Positions 27,970 through 36,622 of a stretch of 64,000 nt of DNA are shown here, piece by piece. The translations under genes and the position numbers were made by a program. This DNA is from Euryarchaeota archaeon SM23-78 (lineage in GTDB: Archaea; Nanobdellota; Nanobdellia; Woesearchaeales; SM23-78), in assembly GCA_001595785.1 (NCBI GenBank), contig LSSJ01000043.1, positions 1-64,000 of the forward strand, written 5' to 3'. The notes below the pieces were generated by a model. The model was not told where the DNA came from, ran no database searches, and was given only the letters and a program-made list of their open reading frames with translations. Position 1 is the stretch's first letter. Every line of letters begins with the position of its first letter.

Positions 27970-27992
27970 AACAAAAAGGCAACAAGGAAAGA

Positions 27993-28577
27993 ATGTTTTA
28001 TGATTTACTAGCAATACTGATTTGTATTATAATCCTAATTATTTACTTGAATACTAAAAAATACTACTCAGTGCAAGGACTTTTAATAGCCATTCTCTGC
28101 GTTTTATTAATAGTCTTTAAAAGTAAGGAGATATTGATAAACCTAAATTTTAACAAAATCCTTTTACCAGTCATTATCTTTACAATCATATCAATTCTAT
28201 TACTTATCTACCTAGGTTATAAAAGTAACTCATTAAGAATTCCAAAATGGTTTTTTCCACTCCTCTTGATATATCTATTTTTTGGCATTGGCCAACAAAT
28301 CTTGTATCAGTCAATCTTCCATAATTCCATTAATAACTTGTTAAATAACCAAATTTTATCTGTGTTCTTAACTTCTTTATTTATCCTTGCTTTCCACATA
28401 GATAAAAAACATTATTTTAGTAAACAGTTCAAATTAATGATATTTCCTGCAATCTTCTGGTCCATCATGTTTGCAATCCAGCCAAACGTTATTCTTCTAG
28501 GAACCTCTCACGGAATTTTAGCTAGTGTATACTACATCTTTATTCATGGAAAAAACATAATTAAGGAAAAGTTCTAG
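27993..28577 (+). CDS. Multi-pass membrane protein, CPBP/Abi-like (QQ variant)
   Basis: 'GIGQQILYQSIF', 'LTSLFILAFH', 'GTSHGILASVYY' resemble CPBP motifs with EE replaced by QQ. Confidence 0.5.
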   Translation: MFYDLLAILICIIILIIYLNTKKYYSVQGLLIAILCVLLIVFKSKEILINLNFNKILLPVIIFTIISILLLIYLGYKSNSLRIPKWFFPLLLIYLFFGIGQQILYQSIFHNSINNLLNNQILSVFLTSLFILAFHIDKKHYFSKQFKLMIFPAIFWSIMFAIQPNVILLGTSHGILASVYYIFIHGKNIIKEKF

Positions 28578-28649
28578 AATCAAGCTATTGAACTTTTTTT
28601 CTTTTCTTTCTTGTTTTTTCATCGCAACCTTCAACAAAAATTAAAACAA

Positions 28650-28743
28650 GCAAATTTTTAATTTGCGGTTCCAGAAAAACTTTGTTTTTCTGAAAACAAT
28701 TTTTGAGAATGTTTGTGTTTGCAAACACAAACATTTATAAATA
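28650..28743 (+). promoter_or_regulatory. Three consecutive hairpins/palindromes and TATA box upstream of eL34
   Basis: GCAAATT TTT AATTTGC (28650-28666); CAGAAAAAC TTT GTTTTTCTG (28672-28692); perfect 28-bp palindrome AATGTTTGTGTTTGCAAACACAAACATT (28708-28735) abutting TTTATAAATA. Confidence 0.7.
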
Positions 28744-28765
28744 CTCATCTATTCTCGTGGAGAAA

Positions 28766-29035
28766 ATGCCCAGACCCAAGCACAGATCAAGGAGTTTGAG
28801 AAGAGTGCAGAAGAAGATGCCTGGAGGCAAGACCAGACAGGTCTATGCAATGAGAAAGCCTAAAGTACACAAGTGTGCTAAGTGTGGTGTTGAGCTCAAA
28901 GGCATCCCTAGGTTTATGCCTAATAAGGCAAAAAATGCGCCTAGAACTAAAAAAAGGGTTGAGAGGGCTTATGGTGGATTTATCTGTGCTAGTTGTGCTA
29001 GGGAAAAGTTTAAGCAAGAAGCAAGATTAGGATAA
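28766..29035 (+). CDS. rpl34e: Ribosomal protein eL34
   Basis: 'MPRPKHRSRSLRRVQKKMPGGKT...KCAKCGVELKGIPRF'. Confidence 0.93.
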   Translation: MPRPKHRSRSLRRVQKKMPGGKTRQVYAMRKPKVHKCAKCGVELKGIPRFMPNKAKNAPRTKKRVERAYGGFICASCAREKFKQEARLG

Positions 29036-29101
29036 GCAAGGCATCCATTAGGTTTTTGGTGACAAAGACCAGCAAAATCTGAGGATGCAGATATTCATGA
29101 T

Positions 29102-29227
29102 GTTGAAAAGTTATCCTACTCCGCTTTGCTCGCAAAAGTTCGCAAAGCTCCGCCTGGCCATGCCATTATTGCCTCATTGCATTCGGCAATAAATGCCAAT
29201 AATGGCACAGACGGCTATCTTTTCAAC
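29102..29227 (+). ncRNA. Candidate structured element, copy 1
   Basis: Outer arms GTTGAAAAGTTATCC/GGCTATCTTTTCAAC; core TACTCCGCTTTGCTCGCAAAAGTTCGCAAAGCTCCGCC shared with 32022-32135; inner stem TGCCATTATTG/CAATAATGGCA. Confidence 0.6.
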
Positions 29228-29263
29228 CAGAAATAATGTAACAAAGCAGAGGAGATTGTTAAA

Positions 29264-29671
29264 ATGTATGAAATCGGCAGAGTGTGTGTTAAAATTGCTG
29301 GTAGAGATGCTGGTAAGAAATGCTTAATCATTGACACTATTAATAAGAGCCATGTATTAATTGATGGTCAGACCAGACGAAGAAAGTGTAATGTTAAGCA
29401 CCTTGAGCCTTTGGGTCAGGTTTTAAAAGTAACCAAGAATGCTCCTAGACCAGAGGTTATTAGGCTTTTTAAGGGCTTGAAAATTGAGATTAAGGAAACG
29501 AAACCTAAGAAAAAGACAGAGAAGCCAAAGAGGCTTAGGAAGAAAAAAGAAAAGCCTGTGAAAAAGGCGCCTGTGAAGAAAGCACCTGAGAAAAAGGTTA
29601 AGGAAGTGAAAGCAGTAAAACCAGAGACAAAACCAGCTCCACCAAAGCCTAAAGCAGAGGAGAAGAAATAA
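29264..29671 (+). CDS. rpl14e: Ribosomal protein eL14
   Basis: 'EIGRVCVKIAGRDAGKKCLIIDTINKSHVLIDGQTRRRKCNVKHLEPL'. Confidence 0.93.
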   Translation: MYEIGRVCVKIAGRDAGKKCLIIDTINKSHVLIDGQTRRRKCNVKHLEPLGQVLKVTKNAPRPEVIRLFKGLKIEIKETKPKKKTEKPKRLRKKKEKPVKKAPVKKAPEKKVKEVKAVKPETKPAPPKPKAEEKK

Positions 29672-29689
29672 TTTTTAAAAATAATTTTT

Positions 29690-30250
29690 TTAATAATCTA
29701 TTTTTTTTTCTCTTATACTCTGTCTTTTACTTCTTTTTTTTCTTTTCTTAATTTCCTTAAGAAGGTTCTCAACTGCCTCTTTAGGAGTGCTAGCTCCCAT
29801 TACTATCTCTGTTTTTCTTTCATCAAAATAAGTGTCTGTAAGGGTCTTGGCCATGCCTCCACTAGGGGTGAGAGCAACAATAGGTATGTCTTCTATATAT
29901 GCATAGGTTGCTTCATTAAGCGTGCCTGCTCCTCCTCCTACAATGATTGCTCCATCACAGCTGTTAAGATTAATAGCATCTCTTGACCAGCCAATGCCAG
30001 TAGCAACAACAATGTCACAGTATTTGTTAACACGCTCCATCTTCCCCCAAGGAATAATTCCTAGGGTTAGCCCGCCTTGTTTTTTTGCTCCTTTCATACC
30101 TGCTTCCATTACTCCGTGACCACCGCCTGTAAGAGTAACTGCTCCTATCTTTGCGATTTCTTCACCAACCTGTTCTGCGAGTTGATAAGCCTTTTTGGTA
30201 CAGATTGATTTGCTACTGCCAATAACCGCTATTTGTACTTTTCTTGCCAT
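29690..30250 (-). CDS. LOG/TIGR00725-like Rossmann-fold protein
   Basis: 'IAVIGSSKSICTKKAYQLAEQVGEEIAKIGAVTLTGGGHGVMEAGMKGA...GGGAGTLNEATYAY'. Confidence 0.82.
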   Translation of the reverse strand: MARKVQIAVIGSSKSICTKKAYQLAEQVGEEIAKIGAVTLTGGGHGVMEAGMKGAKKQGGLTLGIIPWGKMERVNKYCDIVVATGIGWSRDAINLNSCDGAIIVGGGAGTLNEATYAYIEDIPIVALTPSGGMAKTLTDTYFDERKTEIVMGASTPKEAVENLLKEIKKRKKRSKRQSIREKKIDY

Positions 30251-30285
30251 GTTCACTTCACCTTTGTTTTCTCTATTTTAATATT

Positions 30286-31956
30286 TTATTTTTTTATTGC
30301 CTCATACAGGTCTGTTAGGTTTAGTTCAAAACTAGAGACAGGCATTTCTATCCCAAAGTTTTCAAGCACTTTTGGATGTATTTCTCCTATGTATGCTACT
30401 CCTTTGCTTTTACCTTTATCATTCACACTAATCCTGGCAACTCGCCCAGGAATAAAGGAGGAGTGCTCTGTTTCTTTTGATTCATACTTAAGGTCAAGAG
30501 CATTTATTAAGGCATCAAAGACTTGTTTTATCCTGGTGAAATCAATGTTCTGGCCACACAAGGCAACTCCCAGCCTATCATTCTCAGCAATCCCTGTTTC
30601 TGCATTCTTATCTTTCTTAAAGATGATTCCATTTTCAAAAATGTTTTGAGGGTATTCTCTGTTGGTGTTTTCTGATAATACTTTCATAAGGCTTGGTATA
30701 ATCCAGGTTCTTAGAACAGAGTATTCCTTTGTTAAAGCATTCTCTAGTTCAACAACATCTGCTTCAAAGAGCATCTTCTTATTATGATCTTCTTTGTTGG
30801 TAAGATTGTAAGTGTTGGTTTCAAGCAAGCCCAACCCAATTAACACATTTGCAATCCTTGATTTGAATTCCTCAAACCTATCTTCTTCTCCTATTGTTGA
30901 AACATTAGGTATCTCTGGTTCAAAGTTTTCATATCCATAAGCTATTGCTATGTCCTCTGCAAAATCTATCTGGTGTAGGATGTCTGTTCTGTAAGCAGGC
31001 ACCAATACTTTTTTGTTTTTATAATCATAACCCATTCTTTCCAGTAGTTCTTTAATTTTACCTTCTGAAAGTTCAAGACCAAGCATTTTATTAATATACT
31101 TTATGTCTAAGTTCCACTCAACAGGCTTTAGGTCAGGACTCACAACTTTCTTTTTTCCATACACTAATTCCATTTCATATATCTCTCCTCCCATATCTGC
31201 AAGCGCAGTTACTAATATATTAAGACCCTTTGATAGGATATCATAGTCAAATCCACTGAACTCAATGAACACCTCCTTTGTCTTCTCTGATATTTTTCCT
31301 GTTTTGTGAGAATTAATTATTGGTGGCATTGAAAGAATCTCGTTCTTTGTATCCATAAAGATAGGGAAAACTTCTTTTCCTTCGAGCAGATGCGCATAAT
31401 CCTTTCCTGTCGGATGCTTTTGCAAGATTTCTAAACCGTTCATCTCTTTATCTGATTCTAAAGGAACAAACCTAATCTCTTTTGGCTTCTTTGCAGTATA
31501 TGTGATTGGAAGAGTGATTTCCTCAAGGGGATAGATACCGATAGCAAGCTTCTTACGATCCCTTCCCATGCCTATGTGCAGCTTTTCCTGTATTTGTATG
31601 ATTTCTCGTATTTTTTCATCATCAAATTTTAGGTTCGTTACAATTGCACAAGCAGTGAAAGGCCTTACTTTTTTTACGCTCTCATTAATAATAACTTTAT
31701 AATTCTTTTCTCTTTTCCTAACATTATACTTTCTCAAACCTGTTTTTACACCGATAAAAGAAGACAAGGCCCGTGCAAACCCTTGCTCAGAGAGCATGTC
31801 AGGCCTGTTAGGAAACACCTCAACAACAATTTCATTACCCTCAATCTTTTCAAGGTCAGTGCCAAGCATACTTATACGGTCTTTTAACTGCTCTAATGCA
31901 AGCTTTTTTCCAACCAGCTTCTCCAGCACATCCTTGTTAAGGGTTATTGTTGGCAT
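30286..31956 (-). CDS. pheT: Phenylalanyl-tRNA synthetase beta subunit
   Basis: B3/B4 and B5 domains; 'EVFPNRPDMLSEQGFARALSSF'. Confidence 0.93.
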   Translation of the reverse strand: MPTITLNKDVLEKLVGKKLALEQLKDRISMLGTDLEKIEGNEIVVEVFPNRPDMLSEQGFARALSSFIGVKTGLRKYNVRKREKNYKVIINESVKKVRPFTACAIVTNLKFDDEKIREIIQIQEKLHIGMGRDRKKLAIGIYPLEEITLPITYTAKKPKEIRFVPLESDKEMNGLEILQKHPTGKDYAHLLEGKEVFPIFMDTKNEILSMPPIINSHKTGKISEKTKEVFIEFSGFDYDILSKGLNILVTALADMGGEIYEMELVYGKKKVVSPDLKPVEWNLDIKYINKMLGLELSEGKIKELLERMGYDYKNKKVLVPAYRTDILHQIDFAEDIAIAYGYENFEPEIPNVSTIGEEDRFEEFKSRIANVLIGLGLLETNTYNLTNKEDHNKKMLFEADVVELENALTKEYSVLRTWIIPSLMKVLSENTNREYPQNIFENGIIFKKDKNAETGIAENDRLGVALCGQNIDFTRIKQVFDALINALDLKYESKETEHSSFIPGRVARISVNDKGKSKGVAYIGEIHPKVLENFGIEMPVSSFELNLTDLYEAIKK

Positions 31957-32021
31957 AAAATTACCTCAATTTTATGCCTCAAAAACATTTTTGTTTTTGT
32001 TGGCATTTTTTTCTTTTTTTA

Positions 32022-32135
32022 GTTTGCGCGACCGTCGTTGCCTGCAGATGCAACAACACCTTTTTTGGTGTTTTGCATGGCACGGCGGAGCTTTTGCGAA
32101 CTTTTGCGAGCAAAAGCGGAGTAGGGCGCGCAAAC
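32022..32135 (-). ncRNA. Candidate structured element, copy 2 (in pheS-pheT spacer)
   Basis: Minus strand arms GTTTGCGCGCC/GGTCGCGCAAAC; core TACTCCGCTTTTGCTCGCAAAAGTTCGCAAAAGCTCCGCC; inner hairpin ATGCAAAACACC-AAAAAA-GGTGTTGTTGCAT. Confidence 0.6.
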
Positions 32136-32140
32136 TGTTA

Positions 32141-33679
32141 TTATCTCATCCACTCCTTTATCTTTCTTACCTGTTTAAGATCATTCTTATACAACTCTCT
32201 AATATCATTAATATTGAAAAACTCCATTATGATTCTGTCAAAGCCAGGACCCCATGCAAGCACAGGCACATCTATGCCTAGTAAGGGCTTTACAACTTCT
32301 GGTCTGAATATGCCTGCCCCTCCAAGCTCTATCCACTCCTTTTTTACAGGATGAAAAATATCTATTTCTATACTGAATTCTGTGTAAGGAAAATAACCAG
32401 GCCTGAACCTGGCTTTTTCATAACCCATTTTTTTAAAGAATTGTTTTAAGTATCCTAAGAGGTGTCTGAAATTTGCATTCTTGTCAACAACTATGCCCTC
32501 TGTTTGGTTAAATTCAGCAAGATGAGACCAGTCAATGGTTTCATTCCTAAAACACCTGCCTAGTGCAAAGAATTTGGCTGGCAGCTCCTCTTTTTTTAAC
32601 TTTGTAAGGGTTTGAGCTGACAAGCACGTTGTGTGTGTTCTTAACACATTCTTTTTTGCTTCTTCTTCATCCCATTTGTATTTCCAGCCTGTGCTTCCTG
32701 TTGTCCAACCAGTCTCATGGGTTTGCTTTACTGTTTCAACCAGTTTTTTATCAGGCAGTCTTCCTCTTGCAGGGTTCTTTATGAAAAAAGTGTCTTGCAA
32801 ATCCCTCACAGGATGGTCTTGTGCTGTGAACAAAGCATCAAAATTCCAAAAAGAGGTCTGTACCAAGGTTCCTGTCATCTCTTTGAAACCCATGTCAAGC
32901 CAGATTCTCTTTGCATATTCTATTGCTTGGTTAACAAAGTGCTTTTTGCCTCTGATTATTCTTGGAACGTTTATCTTAACATCATAAGCCCTGAACTCCT
33001 TGTTCTTCCAAGAACCTGTTTTGAGCATTGCAGGTGTTAGTTGTTCAATGGTCTTCTCTGGTCCAAGATTACTGGTGACTAATTTTTTTCCAGTATTTGT
33101 GAGTATAACAAACCATTCTTTTTTTATAACAGGTTTAATCATGTCTTTTCGTTTTTTTAGGTTTTCAAATGCAAATTTTTCTTCATCCTTTAACTTGCTA
33201 ACATCAACTTCTTTTCCAGAGATTTTTTTCAAAAGCTTTTCTTCAAAGCTTCCTCTTTGCAAGAGTTTTCTGCCATTATCATTAATACTAACAACCAGGC
33301 CCTTTCCTATATGGATGGATGCTTTGCCTTTTAAAAGACCAATACAGGCATTAATCTCTTCTTTTGAGAGTTTGGTTTCTTCTCTTATCTTATCCAGTAG
33401 CTTTGCCTTGTGCTTAATAGAGTTAAGAAAAACCAGTTCTGGCAAGCCTGTTTTCAAGGCCTTTTTACCATTCTCTCCTAGCACAAGCACTTCCTTAACA
33501 TCCTCTTTTATTTTCAGGACTTGCTTGTTCTGCATCCATTGCAGAGCTCTCATAACCTCAACATCCTTAAGTCTGCTTTTCTTTACAAGCTCAGAAAAGA
33601 TAGCGGTCTGCCTAAGCAAGGGAGCCACTCTTCTCTCAAGAGGATGCAAGGTCTTGATTAAGTCCTTGATGTCGTTCAT
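32141..33679 (-). CDS. pheS: Phenylalanyl-tRNA synthetase alpha subunit
   Basis: 'HPVRDLQDTFF', 'RCFRNETIDWSHLAEFNQTEGIVVD', 'LGGAGIFRPEV'. Confidence 0.95.
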   Translation of the reverse strand: MNDIKDLIKTLHPLERRVAPLLRQTAIFSELVKKSRLKDVEVMRALQWMQNKQVLKIKEDVKEVLVLGENGKKALKTGLPELVFLNSIKHKAKLLDKIREETKLSKEEINACIGLLKGKASIHIGKGLVVSINDNGRKLLQRGSFEEKLLKKISGKEVDVSKLKDEEKFAFENLKKRKDMIKPVIKKEWFVILTNTGKKLVTSNLGPEKTIEQLTPAMLKTGSWKNKEFRAYDVKINVPRIIRGKKHFVNQAIEYAKRIWLDMGFKEMTGTLVQTSFWNFDALFTAQDHPVRDLQDTFFIKNPARGRLPDKKLVETVKQTHETGWTTGSTGWKYKWDEEEAKKNVLRTHTTCLSAQTLTKLKKEELPAKFFALGRCFRNETIDWSHLAEFNQTEGIVVDKNANFRHLLGYLKQFFKKMGYEKARFRPGYFPYTEFSIEIDIFHPVKKEWIELGGAGIFRPEVVKPLLGIDVPVLAWGPGFDRIIMEFFNINDIRELYKNDLKQVRKIKEWMR

Positions 33680-33741
33680 AATAACGAGTTGTTATTCGAG
33701 AAAGTATTTAAAAGTATTGGTTAAATTTGATTAGCTTTTAT

Positions 33742-35544
33742 CTATACATCAAGACGCACTTCATAGAGCTCAAGTAGGTGAGGAATCAAGCATTTGCTCC
33801 AGGTTTCATATTTCTCAAAGGCTTCTTTGTCTTTTATCAATTTATCAATTGGCATCATGCCTCCTGAGATAAAAGAGTCTTCTTTTGGCACCACTTCTCC
33901 TTTAACATTTATAATAAAGATCAATCCAAAATGTACTCTATCAACAGGTTTGTCATATGCCATTAGGGTTCCTGCTAGTTTTGGCTCAGAAAAAGTGCCT
34001 TTTATATCTACTTCTTCTCTTATTACTTCTCGTTCAATACAGTTTTTTATGTATTCAGGACCATCTGTTTTGTTTATATGCCCTCCAACACCAACAGAGT
34101 ACTTACCAAAGAGCCTTTTATCACCATATTTTTTTATATCCTTGGCTCTTACATATGAAAACACGCGATTATTATTATCAAATAACGCCACATAAGGCAC
34201 GGGTTGCAGGATTAGTTCATCAAATTCACAGTCATATCTTGACTGAAAGAACCCGTTTTCAATGACTTTGTAAAGAGCAGGTACTTTACTTGATTCTAAG
34301 AATTCAAAACCAGATTTGCTGGTTCTAAAGCGATTTAGTATACTTGCGTTTTGGACCAGAACCAGTCTGTCTAGTTTCCTGTAGTTTCTGGCTGCAAAGT
34401 TGAAATCAAAGGGTTTAAAGAATTTTGGTGGGCGAGGACCGATTTGGTCATAATAATTAGAGCCTATTGAAGAGCCATATACTTTGTCAGGCATAGCAGT
34501 TCTATAAAAATCTAATTTGCTTATGGGCATCTCATCAACTAGCTCCATGCTGGATAGCTCGTCAGATCTTACCTCAAACACAAGGTCGCCTTCAAAACCA
34601 TTATCTATAAAGCCTGCGAAATGGAGAGGACCTGTTAAGCCTATGTGAGAATGACTTTTTAGTTCAACATTTAGGTGGCTTGGTATTTTTAGAAGTTCTT
34701 TTGAGCAAAATAAATAGTATTCTCCTCTTTTAATAGTAATTTTCTTATCGCTTTTTAGGGGTTCAAAAAACTCTTCTGCTTCATATTCATGTTTTTTTGC
34801 TAGATTAATTGGTTCTGGATTGTGCCTTGCCCTGAGCCCTATGATTCCTCCTGTGTATTCACCTCTAAAATCAAGATGTATTTGAAGAGTATCAGTTATC
34901 ATGGGTGTTGTTGGAACCCTGGCTTTTTCTTTTTTTAAGTAGAGTAAGGGTGTTTTCTTAAATTCTTTTATAAGAGTTGAAGGACTCAAGGGAAAGGCGT
35001 GTCCTCTGAAAAGACGTATTTGGTTTAAGGAGAGCCCAGGATGGATGATTGCATTGAAGGCAAGGGGTTGTACCAGTAGCCACATGCTTAGCTCAGCATC
35101 TGTTTTGTACTGGGAGTTTATCTCATCAAAACAAGGATTATAATCTGCTAGCATGCGCGTGTTTAGAAATAATCTTCCAAAACTGCTTTTGGGTGAGGAT
35201 TTCACGTGTTCTCCTTTTTTTAGAATTATTTTTTCTTCTAATGGGATTAGATAGGTAAAACCTTTTTTTATTTCAAAACCAGCACTAATGTTTTTTTTGC
35301 GTCTCTGTCTACCTGGTAAGTTCAAAAGGGTTTCATATATGCTCTGGTTCAATTGAGGTCTAAAAACTCCTTCAACCTCTGTGTCAAGGACAAATAATTC
35401 CTCTCCAATAACTGGTTCAAAAGAGGAAGGCTGTATTCTATCCTCACTAAATGAAGGCACCAGAAGGGCGGGTTTCTCTGATAGAATCTTCTTTCTAATC
35501 TCCTGTGAAGTCAAGCAGGAGCCAAGCTTTTGTTCTAGACTCAT
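33742..35544 (-). CDS. Fusion of two-domain dCTP deaminase-like protein and C-terminal Nudix hydrolase
   Basis: 'AGFIDNGFEGDLVFEV' (Dcd motif), N-terminal DCD-like half 'IHPGLSLNQIRLFRG', Nudix box 'GGHINKTDGPEYIKNCIEREVIREEVDI'. Confidence 0.83.
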   Translation of the reverse strand: MSLEQKLGSCLTSQEIRKKILSEKPALLVPSFSEDRIQPSSFEPVIGEELFVLDTEVEGVFRPQLNQSIYETLLNLPGRQRRKKNISAGFEIKKGFTYLIPLEEKIILKKGEHVKSSPKSSFGRLFLNTRMLADYNPCFDEINSQYKTDAELSMWLLVQPLAFNAIIHPGLSLNQIRLFRGHAFPLSPSTLIKEFKKTPLLYLKKEKARVPTTPMITDTLQIHLDFRGEYTGGIIGLRARHNPEPINLAKKHEYEAEEFFEPLKSDKKITIKRGEYYLFCSKELLKIPSHLNVELKSHSHIGLTGPLHFAGFIDNGFEGDLVFEVRSDELSSMELVDEMPISKLDFYRTAMPDKVYGSSIGSNYYDQIGPRPPKFFKPFDFNFAARNYRKLDRLVLVQNASILNRFRTSKSGFEFLESSKVPALYKVIENGFFQSRYDCEFDELILQPVPYVALFDNNNRVFSYVRAKDIKKYGDKRLFGKYSVGVGGHINKTDGPEYIKNCIEREVIREEVDIKGTFSEPKLAGTLMAYDKPVDRVHFGLIFIINVKGEVVPKEDSFISGGMMPIDKLIKDKEAFEKYETWSKCLIPHLLELYEVRLDV

Positions 35545-35659
35545 TAAGAAGGAGTATTTTAGATTATATTAAATATGTTTCTATTACAGGGTAGTCCTGA
35601 ATCTTGTTAAGAATAAAAAAAGAATAAGAAAAAGTTTAAAAAAATAAAAAATTATTTAC

Positions 35660-36472
35660 TTAAGCCTTAGCCTTCTTCTTCATAGCCTTCCATGCCAGTT
35701 CAAACATTTCTTCAAGTGCTTTTGCAAAGAAGGGCGTATTTATCCAAATACCTATGTCATAGGTTGGGTGTACGTCTGAGTCATCCATTATCATGAAAAT
35801 CAGTTCTTTGCCGTCTACTATCACAAACCTAGCTTTTGAGTTGGTGTGTCTTACATCTGCCACGCCTGATAAGTCTTTTGCTGCTTTTTCTGCTTCCTTG
35901 GTTGTGATAGGCGCAGCAACCCTTATCTTTACCCCTCTTTTTTTTATTTGTTCAAACACAGGCTTTAGTCCTTCAACCTTTCTTACCAAGCCCTGGGCTG
36001 TGGTCATAATGGTTACTGTATCTTCAGCATTTCTTATGGTTAGTTCCAGGTGGTTGTATAGGTTATGCCTGCCTTTTAATGAACCTGATAGGTCAGCAGG
36101 TTCTATTAACTCAACCCCTTGGGTGTGCAGAGAATTAAGCTCTTGGATAACATCAGTCTTTTTCAGCTCTTCTAGTCTATTCACTCTTTCCTCTGCTTCT
36201 ACCTTCATGTTCTTTTTTACTCGCTCTACCACTTCTTTAGGTGACACAGCGATATATTTTATTGGTTTGCCAAGCTTCATCACTACAAATCCTTTTTTCT
36301 CTAGGCTTTCTAATATATCGTAGCTCCTGCTTCTTGGCACATTGGCTATGTCGCTTAGCTCGCCTGCAGTACTCACCCCTCTTGAGAGAAGAGCAGTCCA
36401 TATCTTAACCTCATAGAGGTTTAGCCCAAAGTATCTTCTTAACTTTGTCAGAAACTCCTCTTTTACTATCAT
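35660..36472 (-). CDS. TrmB-family transcriptional regulator (paralog of 295-1086)
   Basis: Extended near-identical wHTH with the first TrmB protein. Confidence 0.9.
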   Translation of the reverse strand: MIVKEEFLTKLRRYFGLNLYEVKIWTALLSRGVSTAGELSDIANVPRSRSYDILESLEKKGFVVMKLGKPIKYIAVSPKEVVERVKKNMKVEAEERVNRLEELKKTDVIQELNSLHTQGVELIEPADLSGSLKGRHNLYNHLELTIRNAEDTVTIMTTAQGLVRKVEGLKPVFEQIKKRGVKIRVAAPITTKEAEKAAKDLSGVADVRHTNSKARFVIVDGKELIFMIMDDSDVHPTYDIGIWINTPFFAKALEEMFELAWKAMKKKAKA

Positions 36473-36622
36473 TTCACTACCTCCCCAAAGTAGGTTCGAT
36501 CACCCCTTTTTGATACAGAAAACCCATAACTACTATTTATATGTTACTATTTTTTACACTCATTCGATAGTTGCAAATTCAGGGTTTTAAATCATAGTAG
36601 AAGAGTATACCAAAATGTATGT

